Source of the DNA: Tenacibaculum larymnensis
Lineage (GTDB): Bacteria > Bacteroidota > Bacteroidia > Flavobacteriales > Flavobacteriaceae
Direction of reading: 5' to 3'
Assembly (NCBI RefSeq): GCF_028829235.1
Contig: NZ_JAIWJY010000012.1
Location: forward strand, 1 to 64,000
DNA length: 64,000 bases
The position numbers and the translations under genes are program-made. The number at the start of each line of letters is the position of its first letter. The stretch's first letter is position 1. Below are positions 9,000 through 17,379 of the stretch, piece by piece. The notes beneath the pieces are model-generated. The model ran no database searches and was not told where the DNA came from. It worked only from the letters and a program-made list of their open reading frames with translations.

Positions 9000-10064
9000 A
9001 TGCAAGACAACTATATTTATTGTATTGGATTAATGTCAGGAACTTCTTTAGATGGAATAGATTTGGCATATATAAAAATACACGAAAAGTTATACGAAGA
9101 TTTTAGAATTATACAGGCAAAGACAGTATCATATTCTAATGAATGGAAGAATATACTGCAAGAAGCTATTAACTATGGCGAGAAAGATTTACAAATTTTA
9201 GATGTTAATTATGGTGAATTTCTGGGGAGTATATTGAATAACTTTATAAGAGAACATCGTATTTCTAAATTAGACTTTATAGCGTCTCACGGACATACAA
9301 TTTTGCATCAACCAGAAAACGGAATTACCTTACAAATAGGAAATGGGCAAGTCATAGCAAATATTACTCAGCAAAAAGTAGTATGTGATTTTAGAACTCA
9401 AGATGTAGCGTTAGGAGGACAAGGAGCTCCTTTAGTACCTATTGGAGATAGGCTATTATTTACTGATTATGATTACTGTTTAAACTTAGGAGGGTTTGCT
9501 AACATTTCTTATGAAGGAAATAAGCAAAGGATAGCTTTTGATATTTGTCCTGTGAATATTGTACTAAACCATTATACACGTAAAATAGGTTTAGAATATG
9601 ATAATGAAGGGGAAATAGCTTCAGAAGGAAAAATTAATATTGAATTATTGAGGCGATTGAATGAGCTTCCTTTTTATCAAGACATTCCTCCAAAATCGTT
9701 GGGGCTGGAATGGGTACAGTCAACTATTTTTCCTTTAATAGATAAAGAGGAGTCAGATATACCGACTATTCTAAGAACTTTTGTAGAGCATGTAGCGATG
9801 CAAATAGGTAATGTTGTTAAAAATGATGCTACTATTTTAGTAACAGGAGGAGGAGCATTCAATACGTTTTTAATGAAGAGAATAGAATTTTTTGCACAGA
9901 CAAAAATTAAGCAAGTAACTACTGAACTTATCGATTATAAAGAAGCCTTGATTTTTGCGTTGTTAGGAGTGTTAAAGCTTCAAAATAAAGTAAACTGTTT
10001 ACAGTCAGTTACAGGGGCCAAGAAAGATCATTCTTCAGGTAATATTTTTTATCCGCAGAAATAA
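9000..10064 (+). CDS. anmK: Anhydro-N-acetylmuramic acid kinase
   Basis: Phosphorylates and hydrolyses 1,6-anhydro-MurNAc to MurNAc-6-phosphate in peptidoglycan recycling. The family signature GLMSGTSLDGIDLAYIK lies at residues 10-26. ASHGHT, FRTQDVALGGQGAPLVP and LNLGGFANIS follow in order, and VTGGGAFNTFLMKR marks the C-terminal ATPase half. The 354 residues are close to typical length. It is divergently oriented from the acyl-CoA dehydrogenase gene with a gap of about 90 bases. The partners MurQ and NagZ are not in the window. Confidence 0.95.
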   Translation: MQDNYIYCIGLMSGTSLDGIDLAYIKIHEKLYEDFRIIQAKTVSYSNEWKNILQEAINYGEKDLQILDVNYGEFLGSILNNFIREHRISKLDFIASHGHTILHQPENGITLQIGNGQVIANITQQKVVCDFRTQDVALGGQGAPLVPIGDRLLFTDYDYCLNLGGFANISYEGNKQRIAFDICPVNIVLNHYTRKIGLEYDNEGEIASEGKINIELLRRLNELPFYQDIPPKSLGLEWVQSTIFPLIDKEESDIPTILRTFVEHVAMQIGNVVKNDATILVTGGGAFNTFLMKRIEFFAQTKIKQVTTELIDYKEALIFALLGVLKLQNKVNCLQSVTGAKKDHSSGNIFYPQK

Positions 10065-10074
10065 TTTAAAGTAT

Positions 10075-10105
10075 TTGAGTAATGTTGTTTTTTATGATAA
10101 ATTTG
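10075..10105 (+). promoter_or_regulatory. Promoter of the Glu/Leu/Phe/Val dehydrogenase gene
   Basis: TTG (10075-10077), 20 bases, then TAAATTTG (10098-10105): a full match to the Bacteroidota consensus. A start near 10112 would give an untranslated leader of about 130 bases before the start codon at 10245. Confidence 0.65.
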
Positions 10106-10156
10106 TTCGGTAACAACCACACATTAAAACCTATATTATAATGAATCAACTTTAGC

Positions 10157-10171
10157 TTCCCCACAGGGGAA
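10157..10171 (+). promoter_or_regulatory. GC-rich leader hairpin upstream of the amino-acid dehydrogenase
   Basis: TTCCCC-ACA-GGGGAA forms a compact six-base-pair stem inside the otherwise AT-rich leader between the promoter and the start codon. No T-run follows, so it is not a standard terminator. Whether it has a regulatory role is unknown. Confidence 0.4.
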
Positions 10172-10194
10172 TAATTACAACGAATTTTTTGAAT

Positions 10195-10248
10195 ATGAAA
10201 AAGAAACAGGTAAAGTTGAAAATCATCTATTATAACATTAAACAATGA
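10195..10248 (+). CDS. Possible 17-codon upstream ORF overlapping the dehydrogenase start
   Basis: ATG at 10195 opens a lysine-rich 17-residue peptide (MKKKQVKLKIIYYNIKQ). Its TGA stop (10246-10248) overlaps the downstream ATG as ATGA. This is the arrangement expected for translational coupling or a leader peptide, but short ORFs arise easily in AT-rich DNA and there is no codon evidence. Listed as a candidate only. Confidence 0.25.
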   Translation: MKKKQVKLKIIYYNIKQ

Positions 10249-11471
10249 AAGAATTATTAAAGCAATACGAAGAAAAACAACCAGAAATAGTATTTAATTG
10301 GAAAGACCCTGAAACAGAAGCTGAGGGTTGGACTGTAATAAACTCATTAAGAGGAGGTGCTGCTGGAGGTGGTACACGTATGCGTAAAGGGTTAGATAAA
10401 TATGAAGTAATGTCACTTGCTAAAACAATGGAAGTGAAGTTTACTGTATCGGGACCTGCAATTGGAGGAGCAAAATCAGGAATTAATTTTGATCCTCAAG
10501 ACCCTCGTAAAAAAGGAGTTTTAGAGCGTTGGTATAAAGCAGTTGCTCCATTATTGAAAAACTATTATGGAACAGGAGGAGACTTAAACGTTGATGAAAT
10601 CCACGAAGTAATTCCTATCACAGAAGATAGTGGAGTTTGGCATCCACAAGAAGGTGTTTTTAATGGACACTTTAAGCCTACTGAAGCTGATAAAATTAAT
10701 CGTATTGGTCAGTTACGTCATGGAGTTATCAAGGTGTTAGAAGATGAAAACCTATCGCCAGATATTTCCAGAAAATATACAGTAGCTGATATGATTACAG
10801 GGTATGGTGTTGCTGAAGCAGTTCGTCATTACTATGATATTTATGGAGGAACAGTAGAAGGAAAGCGAGCAGTAGTACAAGGTTTTGGTAATGTAGGTTC
10901 AGCAGCAGCTTATTATTTAGCGCAAATGGGGGCTAAAGTTGTGGGTATAATTGATCGTGTTGGGGGAGTCATTAAAGAAGAAGGATTCTCTTTTGAAGAA
11001 ATTCAAGAAATGTTCTTAAACAAAGACGGTAATACTTTAGTTTCTGAAAACATGATTCCTTTTGAAGAAATTAACGAACGTATTTGGGACTTGCCATGTG
11101 AAATTTTTGCACCATGTGCAGCTTCAAGGCTAGTTACTCAAGACCAAATTAATAGCATGATTAACTCAGGGTTAGAAGTTATCTCATGTGGAGCAAATGT
11201 TCCGTTTGCAGATAAAGAAATTTTCTTTGGTTCTATTATGGAGGACACGGATAAGAAAGTAAGTTTAATTCCAGACTTTATTTCAAACTGTGGTATGGCA
11301 AGGGTATTTGCTTACTTTATGGAGCGTAGAGTAGAAATGACAGATCAAGCTATTTTTGAAGATACTTCAAATACTATTAAAAAAGCTTTACAAAGAACAC
11401 ATGCTAAAAGTGCGGCAAAAACTCAAATAAGTGAAACAGCTTTTGAAATTGCATTAAAAGAACTAGTATAA
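10245..11471 (+). CDS. Glu/Leu/Phe/Val dehydrogenase
   Basis: NAD(P)-dependent oxidative deamination of an amino acid (glutamate or a branched-chain amino acid) to the 2-oxo acid. The N-terminal dimerisation/substrate domain has IGGAKSGINFDP with the family's catalytic-region lysine, and GTGGDLNVDEIHEV. A Rossmann domain begins at AVVQGFGNVGSAAAYYLAQ near residue 207. The 408 residues are complete. Preceded by a long leader with a hairpin and a possible short upstream ORF, and followed by a strong terminator, so it is its own transcription unit. Substrate cannot be fixed by sight: the AKSGI loop differs from both the usual glutamate and leucine dehydrogenase versions. Confidence 0.9.
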   Translation: MKELLKQYEEKQPEIVFNWKDPETEAEGWTVINSLRGGAAGGGTRMRKGLDKYEVMSLAKTMEVKFTVSGPAIGGAKSGINFDPQDPRKKGVLERWYKAVAPLLKNYYGTGGDLNVDEIHEVIPITEDSGVWHPQEGVFNGHFKPTEADKINRIGQLRHGVIKVLEDENLSPDISRKYTVADMITGYGVAEAVRHYYDIYGGTVEGKRAVVQGFGNVGSAAAYYLAQMGAKVVGIIDRVGGVIKEEGFSFEEIQEMFLNKDGNTLVSENMIPFEEINERIWDLPCEIFAPCAASRLVTQDQINSMINSGLEVISCGANVPFADKEIFFGSIMEDTDKKVSLIPDFISNCGMARVFAYFMERRVEMTDQAIFEDTSNTIKKALQRTHAKSAAKTQISETAFEIALKELV

Positions 11472-11531
11472 ACCTATTAGTTTTTATGATTACAAAAGTG
11501 TTGTTTTTGATTAATCAAGTATAATAAAAGT

Positions 11532-11576
11532 AAAAGTCTTCCTTCATTGTTAAAAGTAAGGAAGACTTTTTATATC
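11532..11576 (+). terminator. Rho-independent terminator of the amino-acid dehydrogenase gene
   Basis: Perfect 13-base arms AAAAGTCTTCCTT (11532-11544) and AAGGAAGACTTTT (11558-11570) with a 13-base loop, followed by T-rich sequence on the plus strand. Confidence 0.85.
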
Positions 11577-11646
11577 AAACAATTTTAAATAAATGAAATC
11601 GTTAGTTAAATAGCGAAAACATAATATAAATCCTAATTTAGTATTC

Positions 11647-12330
11647 ATGCTATTATTTCAAGAAACTCAGGAGTTAGTAGAGGAAGTACCTCAAGAAAAA
11701 ACTTTATCAATCTATAATTTAATTATGGATGGAGGTGTAGGCGGTCAAATCATTATTGCTTTGTTATTCGTTTTATTAGCCGTAGCTCTTTATATTTATT
11801 TTGAACGTTTTTTTGCTATTAAAGAAGCATCAAAAGTTGATGTTAATTTCATGGATCAAATTAGAGACCATGTAACTAATGGAAGAATAGATAGTGCTCA
11901 ATCACTTTGTGATAATACAGTAACACCAACGGCTAGACTAATAGGAAAAGGAATATCTAGAATAGGAAAACCTTTAGAAGATATTAATACAGCAATAGAA
12001 AATGCAGGGAAACTTGAAGTGTATAAGTTAGAAAGAAATGTTTCAGTTTTAGCAACAATTGCAGGTGCCGCTCCAATGATAGGTTTTTTAGGAACTGTAA
12101 TTGGAATGATTGTTGCGATTCATGAAATAGCAAATTCAGGAGGACAAATTGATATTAAGATGTTATCAGACGGTTTGTATACAGCTATGACAACTACTGT
12201 AGCAGGATTAATAGTTGGAATTATAGCATACATTGCTTACAACCATTTAGTAGTTCGTACAGATAAGGTAGTTTATCAAATGGAAGCAAAGTCTGTTGAG
12301 TTTTTAGACTTATTAAACGAGCCAGTATAA
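11647..12330 (+). CDS. exbB: MotA/TolQ/ExbB proton channel protein
   Basis: Inner-membrane proton channel subunit that energises TonB (or a TolA-like partner). The 227-residue protein has a first hydrophobic helix near residues 35-58 and two more at about 135-160 and 185-205. The typical ATIAGAAPMIGFLGTVIGM segment before the second helix is present. It overlaps exbD by one base and heads an exbB-exbD-tonB operon. TolQ is an alternative name, but the tonB-type gene downstream favours ExbB. Confidence 0.93.
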   Translation: MLLFQETQELVEEVPQEKTLSIYNLIMDGGVGGQIIIALLFVLLAVALYIYFERFFAIKEASKVDVNFMDQIRDHVTNGRIDSAQSLCDNTVTPTARLIGKGISRIGKPLEDINTAIENAGKLEVYKLERNVSVLATIAGAAPMIGFLGTVIGMIVAIHEIANSGGQIDIKMLSDGLYTAMTTTVAGLIVGIIAYIAYNHLVVRTDKVVYQMEAKSVEFLDLLNEPV

Positions 12331-12722
12331 TGAATTTACGAGGAAGAAATAAAGTCAATCCAAATTTCAATATGTCATCAATGACTGATATTGTTTTTTT
12401 GTTATTGATATTTTTTATGTTAACATCTACACTTGTAACAGTGAGTGCAATTGATGTTTTGTTGCCAAAAGCTGGAGGTAAAACAGAAAACAATACATCA
12501 GTAGCAGTAACCATAACAAATGATGCGTCATTTTATATAGATAAAACAAAAGTAAGCAACGTAAATTTAGAAAGGGAGCTGTTAACTAAAGTAGGTGTTG
12601 ATAAAAAGAAAACAGTAGTTATTCGTGGTGATCAAAATGTGCAGTATAAAAATGTAATGCAGGTAATTGATATTGCTAATAGAAACAAGTTAAAAATGAT
12701 TTTGGCTGTTAAAGGTAAATAA
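12330..12722 (+). CDS. exbD: ExbD/TolR-family biopolymer transport protein
   Basis: Single-pass inner-membrane partner of ExbB. The 130 residues start with a short cytoplasmic stretch, then NMSSMTDIVFLLLIFFMLTS, which includes the conserved membrane aspartate needed for proton use. A periplasmic domain follows (VVIRGDQNVQYKNVMQVID). Its ATG shares the last base of the exbB stop, and tonB starts immediately after its own stop, with no gap. Confidence 0.94.
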   Translation: MNLRGRNKVNPNFNMSSMTDIVFLLLIFFMLTSTLVTVSAIDVLLPKAGGKTENNTSVAVTITNDASFYIDKTKVSNVNLERELLTKVGVDKKKTVVIRGDQNVQYKNVMQVIDIANRNKLKMILAVKGK

Positions 12723-13535
12723 ATGACAGTTTTAGATACACAACATAAACGTAAATCAGCTGTGATAACAGCAATTATTCTGATATTATTAATAATCGGG
12801 ATATTCAATTACGGAATGAAATATCTCGATCCGCCTATTGAATATGGTTTAGCGATTAATTTTGGTACTTCTGAAGTAGGAAGTGGTGAGCCTGTTGAAA
12901 AAACAAAATCGCAAGCTACTCCAAAGCAAGAAGAAATTGTTGAAGAGTTGGTAGAAGAAGCTCCAGAGGAAACCATCAAAGAAGAAATTATTACAGATGA
13001 CACAGCGGAAGAGGTTCCAGTGATTGAAAAAAAAGTAGAAAAGAAAGAAGCTGTAAAAGAGACTCCAAAAGAAGTAAAGCCTAAAGAGAAGCCAAAACCA
13101 TCAAAAGAAACAACTGATGCTTTAAATAGTTTGTTAAATGGAACATCAAAAGATGGAGCAAACTCTGGTGAAGGAGATGATAAACAATCGGGAGTTAAAG
13201 GAAATGAAAATGGAGATCCAAATTCAGATAAATATTATGGGAATTCAGGAAGTGGTTCAGGAGGTAATTATAACCTTGCAGGAAGAAAAGCTTTGTCAAA
13301 ACCTATTCAAAAACCTGACTGTCAAGAAGAAGGTACAGTAGTGGTAAGTATTGAAGTAAATCAAAGTGGACAAGTAACTAAAGCAACTCCAGGAGCTCGA
13401 GGAACTACAAATTCAGCATCATGTTTATACGATGCGGCAAAAAAGGCAGCATTGAAAACAAAATGGAATGCTGATGGAAATGCGCCATCAAAACAAAGAG
13501 GAACAATTATCTACAAGTTTTCTCTTTCAAAGTAA
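12723..13535 (+). CDS. tonB: TonB-type energy transducer
   Basis: Spans the periplasm and couples the ExbB-ExbD proton channel to outer-membrane TonB-dependent receptors. The 270 residues show an N-terminal membrane helix (about residues 12-32), a Glu/Lys/Pro-rich spacer (about 55-130), a Gly/Ser/Asn-rich linker (about 135-185), and a C-terminal TonB-like domain with a conserved beta segment (GTVVVSIEVNQSGQVTKA). Start codon directly abuts the exbD stop, so it is cotranscribed. The linker composition is unusual but common in Bacteroidota. Confidence 0.88.
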   Translation: MTVLDTQHKRKSAVITAIILILLIIGIFNYGMKYLDPPIEYGLAINFGTSEVGSGEPVEKTKSQATPKQEEIVEELVEEAPEETIKEEIITDDTAEEVPVIEKKVEKKEAVKETPKEVKPKEKPKPSKETTDALNSLLNGTSKDGANSGEGDDKQSGVKGNENGDPNSDKYYGNSGSGSGGNYNLAGRKALSKPIQKPDCQEEGTVVVSIEVNQSGQVTKATPGARGTTNSASCLYDAAKKAALKTKWNADGNAPSKQRGTIIYKFSLSK

Positions 13536-13566
13536 ATACATCTATTTTTTACACTAAGACATAAAA

Positions 13567-14775
13567 ATGACTTATCAACAAGTATTAGATTGGATGTTTG
13601 CCCAGTTACCAATGTATCAACGTCAGGGGCAAACAGCATTAAAAAAAGATTTAACCAATATCGTTGCACTATGTGAAAAGCTTGATAATCCACAAAAAAA
13701 AATTAAGACGATTCATGTTGGAGGAACTAATGGGAAAGGGTCTACGAGTCACATGATAGCTTCTATATTGCAAGAAGCGGGGTGTAAAGTAGGTTTGTAT
13801 ACGTCACCACATTTAAAAAACTTTACAGAGCGTATTCGAATTAATGGAGAAGAAATTTCAAGAGAAGCTGTAATTGAGTTTATAGAAAAAAATAAAAACT
13901 TTCTAGAAAAACAAGGATTGTCTTTTTTTGAAATGACTGTTGGTATGGCATTTGAAGAGTTTGCGAATCAAAAAGTAGATATCGCAGTTATAGAAGTTGG
14001 TTTAGGAGGAAGATTAGATTCGACAAATATTATTATACCAGAAGTTTCGGTAATAACCAATATAGGATTAGATCATACACAGTTTTTAGGAGAGACTTTA
14101 CCAGAAATAGCTTTTGAAAAAGCAGGGATTATTAAAAAAGGTGTTCCTGTGGTTATTGGTGAACGTCAAAAAGAAATAGAAAACGTTTTTATTGCTAAAG
14201 CGGAAAAATGTAGCTCTTCAATTATTTTCGCTTCGGATGAAGAGCAATATTATACAACTGATTTATTGGGTGATTATCAAAAAAATAATGTAAAAACAGC
14301 AGTAAAAGCCATTCAGCAACTAAAAGGGGTTGCTATCTCTGAAGAAAATATAAAAAACGGATTATCGAAGGTGGTAAAAAACACCAATTTAAAAGGGCGT
14401 TGGCAGGTGTTACAAGAACATCCGAAAATAATTTTTGATACCGCACATAATAAAGAAGGATTGTTTTATACATTACAACAGTTAAAAAAGGAAAAATATA
14501 AGCAGTTGCATATTGTTTTAGGAGTTGTTTCAGATAAGAATTTGAGTGAAATTTTACCAATGTTTCCTCAAAAAGCAAAATATTATTTCTGTAAACCAAA
14601 TATTCCTCGCGGATTATCTGCAAGCGAATTACTAGAGGAAGCAAGTGTGTTTAGTTTAAAAGGAGAGATGTTTAGTTCTGTAAATCAGGCTTTTGAAAAA
14701 TCAAAGGTAAATGCTTCAAAAGAAGATGTGATTTATGTAGGTGGAAGTACATTTGTGGTTGCAGAAATTTTATAG
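13567..14775 (+). CDS. folC: Bifunctional folylpolyglutamate/dihydrofolate synthase
   Basis: ATP-dependent addition of glutamate to dihydropteroate and folates. It belongs to the Mur ligase family: P-loop HVGGTNGKGSTSHMIASIL near residue 50, TSPHLKNFTERIRING, the FolC signature GLGGRLDSTN, ITNIGLDHTQFLG, and DTAHNKEG in the C-terminal domain. The 402 residues are complete. It follows the exbB-exbD-tonB operon by 31 bases and may be read through from it. No terminator is visible after it; a tRNA promoter begins 20 bases past the stop. Confidence 0.95.
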   Translation: MTYQQVLDWMFAQLPMYQRQGQTALKKDLTNIVALCEKLDNPQKKIKTIHVGGTNGKGSTSHMIASILQEAGCKVGLYTSPHLKNFTERIRINGEEISREAVIEFIEKNKNFLEKQGLSFFEMTVGMAFEEFANQKVDIAVIEVGLGGRLDSTNIIIPEVSVITNIGLDHTQFLGETLPEIAFEKAGIIKKGVPVVIGERQKEIENVFIAKAEKCSSSIIFASDEEQYYTTDLLGDYQKNNVKTAVKAIQQLKGVAISEENIKNGLSKVVKNTNLKGRWQVLQEHPKIIFDTAHNKEGLFYTLQQLKKEKYKQLHIVLGVVSDKNLSEILPMFPQKAKYYFCKPNIPRGLSASELLEEASVFSLKGEMFSSVNQAFEKSKVNASKEDVIYVGGSTFVVAEIL

Positions 14776-14795
14776 AAAAAAATAAAAAAAAGTTA

Positions 14796-14825
14796 TTGTT
14801 AATTTATAAAACTGTTATATATTTG
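14796..14825 (+). promoter_or_regulatory. Promoter of the tRNA-Val pair
   Basis: TTG (14796-14798), 19 bases, TATATTTG (14818-14825): an exact match to the Bacteroidota housekeeping promoter with ideal spacing. The first tRNA begins 21 bases beyond the -7 box. Confidence 0.8.
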
Positions 14826-14845
14826 CACCCGCAATTAACAAGTAA

Positions 14846-14920
14846 GGGCGCGTAGCTCAGTTGGTTCAGAGCACTTGGTTTACACCCAAGGGGTCAGGGG
14901 TTCGAATCCCTTCGCGCCCA
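14846..14920 (+). tRNA. tRNA-Val (anticodon TAC), copy 1
   Basis: A full cloverleaf can be drawn: acceptor GGGCGCG pairs with CGCGCCC, D-arm GCTC/GAGC, anticodon stem CTTGG/CCAAG with loop TTTACAC (anticodon TAC, reading GTA), T-arm AGGGG/CCCTT around TTCGAAT, and A as discriminator. CCA is not encoded. It is identical to the copy 28 bases downstream. Confidence 0.95.
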
Positions 14921-14948
14921 CAACTCTTACAAAGGTTTAATTGCAAAA

Positions 14949-15023
14949 GGGCGCGTAGCTCAGTTGGTTCAGAGCACTTGGTTTACACCCAAGGGGTCAG
15001 GGGTTCGAATCCCTTCGCGCCCA
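14949..15023 (+). tRNA. tRNA-Val (anticodon TAC), copy 2
   Basis: Base-for-base identical to the tRNA at 14846-14920, at a period of 103 bases, and followed by a terminator. The two are presumably cut from one transcript. CCA is not encoded. Confidence 0.95.
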
Positions 15024-15029
15024 CTGTTA

Positions 15030-15057
15030 AGTCTCATCTTTTTAGATGAGACTTTTT
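15030..15057 (+). terminator. Terminator of the tRNA-Val transcript
   Basis: Perfect ten-base stem AGTCTCATCT/AGATGAGACT (15030-15039 and 15044-15053) with loop TTTT, followed by a T-run. Confidence 0.88.
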
Positions 15058-15071
15058 TGTTTTATAAGCTT

Positions 15072-15098
15072 TTGTTCGTACTATTTTTTGTAGTTTTG
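15072..15098 (+). promoter_or_regulatory. Candidate promoter of the polysaccharide locus
   Basis: TTG (15072-15074), 16 bases, TAGTTTTG (15091-15098). The -7 element matches TAnnTTTG; the spacing is one base shorter than the usual 17-23. It lies after the tRNA terminator and 31 bases before the first gene of the locus, where a promoter is expected. Confidence 0.5.
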
Positions 15099-15129
15099 TG
15101 AACTTGAAAAATCTTTAAAGGACTACGTA

Positions 15130-16410
15130 TTGGATAAGAAAATAGCAATAATAGGGTTAGGGTATGTAGGGTTGCCATTAGCGAGGTTGTTTGCTACAAA
15201 ATATTCTGTAGTTGGATTTGATATAAACAAAAAAAGAGTACAAGAGCTAAATAAAAGCATAGATGTTACTAAGGAGGTAGATTCCGAAGTATTGTTGTCT
15301 GTCATACGAAGCAAAGAGACTAAAAAAAATGGGCTGTTTTGTACATCTGAAGTTGATGATATTAAAGATTGTACTGTTTTCATAGTAACAGTCCCTACAC
15401 CTGTAGATAAAAATAATAGAGCAGTACTGACACCTTTAATACATGCAAGTGAAACTGTAGGGAGAGCTTTGAAGAAGAATGATGTTGTTATTTATGAATC
15501 AACAGTATATCCTGGGGTTACAGAAGAAGTTTGTGTACCTGTTTTAGAAAAAACATCTAGACTAAAATTTAATAAAGACTTTTTTGCAGGCTATTCTCCA
15601 GAGCGAATAAATCCAGGAGATAAAAAGAATACTATAGAGAATATTTTAAAGGTAACGTCAGGTTCAACTCCTGAAGTAGCTAATTTTGTTGATGAATTAT
15701 ATAGTTCAGTTGTTACAGCAGGGACTCATTTGGTTTCTAGTATAAAAGTAGCAGAAGCTTCAAAAGTAATTGAAAATTCGCAACGAGATATTAATATAGC
15801 TTTTGTGAATGAATTAGCGAAGATTTTTGGGTTTATGAATATTAATACTCAAGAAGTATTAGAGGCGGCAGGAACCAAATGGAACTTTTTGCCATTTAAA
15901 CCAGGACTAGTAGGAGGGCATTGTATAGGAGTAGATCCATATTATTTGGTACAGAGAGCGGAAGAATTAGGGTATCATCCAGGGATTATTTTTGCAGGTA
16001 GAAGAATGAATGATGGAATGGGAGAGTATGTGGCTTCTCAAGTAATCAAGTTAATGATAAGTCGTGATGTCAAAATAAAAAATGCCGATGTCTTAGTTTT
16101 AGGTATTACGTTTAAAGAGAACTGCCCAGATGTTCGCAATACCAAAGTGGTGGATGTTGTTCGTTCATTAAAAGAGTATGGAGCAAATGTGATAATTTAT
16201 GATCCATGGGCAAATGTTGATGAGGTTGAAAAAGAATATGGATTGCAATCAACAAAGGAATTACCAGCAGAAAAGTATGATGCTATTGTGTTAACAGTAG
16301 CACATAATGAATATAAAGAGTTAGATATTATTTCTTTAAAAAAGGAAGAGTCTGTGGTGTATGATGTGAAAGGAGTATTGTCAAAAAAAATAGTAGATAA
16401 AAGTTTATAG
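15130..16410 (+). CDS. UDP-N-acetylhexosamine 6-dehydrogenase family protein (WecC/WbpA/TviB type), copy 1
   Basis: NAD-dependent oxidation of a UDP-HexNAc to the uronic acid. Rossmann start IAIIGLGYVGLPLARLFA, VPTPVD, ESTVYPGVTEEVCVP, SPERINPGDKKNTI, and the catalytic cysteine (residue 265) in GLVGGHCIGVDPYYL. The 426 residues are complete. It begins with TTG at 15130; no better in-frame ATG precedes the Rossmann strand, and AAAGGA lies upstream. The next gene's GTG overlaps its stop by one base, so this pair is a tight unit (dehydrogenase plus Gfo/Idh oxidoreductase, as in wbpA-wbpB). A paralogue lies at 23319-24590. WbpA-like (UDP-GlcNAc) is more likely than WecC because of the neighbour; not certain. 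Confidence 0.88.
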   Translation: MDKKIAIIGLGYVGLPLARLFATKYSVVGFDINKKRVQELNKSIDVTKEVDSEVLLSVIRSKETKKNGLFCTSEVDDIKDCTVFIVTVPTPVDKNNRAVLTPLIHASETVGRALKKNDVVIYESTVYPGVTEEVCVPVLEKTSRLKFNKDFFAGYSPERINPGDKKNTIENILKVTSGSTPEVANFVDELYSSVVTAGTHLVSSIKVAEASKVIENSQRDINIAFVNELAKIFGFMNINTQEVLEAAGTKWNFLPFKPGLVGGHCIGVDPYYLVQRAEELGYHPGIIFAGRRMNDGMGEYVASQVIKLMISRDVKIKNADVLVLGITFKENCPDVRNTKVVDVVRSLKEYGANVIIYDPWANVDEVEKEYGLQSTKELPAEKYDAIVLTVAHNEYKELDIISLKKEESVVYDVKGVLSKKIVDKSL

Positions 16411-17342
16411 TGAAAAATTTTGCACTCATAGGGGCAGCGGGTTATATAGCTCCCCGTCATTTAAAAGCGATTAAGGATACAAATAATGTTCTAATAGCTG
16501 CTTTGGATAAAAATGATAGCGTTGGTATTATGGATAGTTACTTTCCTAAAGCTGATTTTTTTGTGGAATTTGAACGTTTCGATCGTCATATAGAGAAACT
16601 AAAAAGACAACAAAATATTCAACTAGATTATGTGAGTATATGTACTCCGAATTACCTACACGATTCTCATATTCGAATGGCACTCCGTAGAGGAGCTGAT
16701 GCGATCTGTGAAAAACCGTTGGTTTTAAACCCTTGGAATGTAGACGCTTTAGAAGCGATAGAGAAAGAATCAGGGAATCAAATTCATACAATACTTCAGT
16801 TGCGATTACACCCAAGTATTATTGCGCTTAAAAACAAAATAGATAAAGAAAATAAGAAGGAGAAATATGAGGTGGATTTAACCTATATTACTTCACGAGG
16901 AAATTGGTATGATATTTCTTGGAAAGGTAATGAGAGTAAGTCAGGAGGAATCGCAACCAACATTGGGGTTCATTTTTTTGATATGCTTTCTTGGATTTTT
17001 GGAAGTGTTCAAGAGAATAAAGTACATCTCAGAGAAAAACATAAAGCGTCAGGTTATTTAGAGTTTGAAAATGCACGTGTACGTTGGTTTTTGTCAATTG
17101 ATGAAGCTACCTTACCAAAACAAATTCAAGAAAAAGGGCAACGAACTTATCGTTCTATTACAGTAAACGGAGAAGAAATTGAATTTAGTTCAGGTTTTAC
17201 AGATCTTCATACTATAAGTTATCAAGAGATATTAAAAGGTAATGGTTTTGGTTTGCAAGAAGCAAGACAATCAATAGAAATAGTCCATGACATTCGTAAT
17301 TCTGAGTTAATAAATACGGGAGAGAAGCATTATCTTTTGTAA
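16410..17342 (+). CDS. Gfo/Idh/MocA oxidoreductase, WlbA/WbpB-like
   Basis: Probable 3-dehydrogenase of UDP-N-acetylglucosaminuronate, the step before 3-amination in diacetylated aminouronic acid synthesis. Nucleotide-binding start NFALIGAAGYIAPRHLKAI, the family motif CEKPLVLNPWNV near residue 100, and GGIATNIGVHFFDMLSWIFG near residue 180, all typical of WlbA/WbpB. The 310-residue protein starts with GTG sharing the last base of the upstream stop. The 3-aminotransferase, N-acetyltransferase and 2-epimerase that complete the WbpABDEI pathway are not next to it. A decayed homologue lies at about 24592-24985. Substrate is inferred from family and context. Confidence 0.85.
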   Translation: MKNFALIGAAGYIAPRHLKAIKDTNNVLIAALDKNDSVGIMDSYFPKADFFVEFERFDRHIEKLKRQQNIQLDYVSICTPNYLHDSHIRMALRRGADAICEKPLVLNPWNVDALEAIEKESGNQIHTILQLRLHPSIIALKNKIDKENKKEKYEVDLTYITSRGNWYDISWKGNESKSGGIATNIGVHFFDMLSWIFGSVQENKVHLREKHKASGYLEFENARVRWFLSIDEATLPKQIQEKGQRTYRSITVNGEEIEFSSGFTDLHTISYQEILKGNGFGLQEARQSIEIVHDIRNSELINTGEKHYLL

Positions 17343-17346
17343 TATA

Positions 17347-17354
17347 TATATTTG
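17347..17354 (+). promoter_or_regulatory. Candidate -7 box upstream of ugd
   Basis: TATATTTG, an exact TAnnTTTG match, 25 bases before the ugd ATG and just after the previous stop codon. No TTG at a suitable distance, so this may be an internal promoter of the locus or chance. Confidence 0.4.
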
Positions 17355-17379
17355 CATAAAAATAAAACAGTAAAAAGAA

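Noticed and set aside
13138-13341. 67-residue frame inside tonB
   Set aside because: It is a shifted reading of the repetitive Gly/Ser/Asn linker of TonB.
14861-15049. 62-residue open frame on the plus strand
   Set aside because: It runs through the two identical tRNA-Val genes; its internal repeat is the tRNA sequence.
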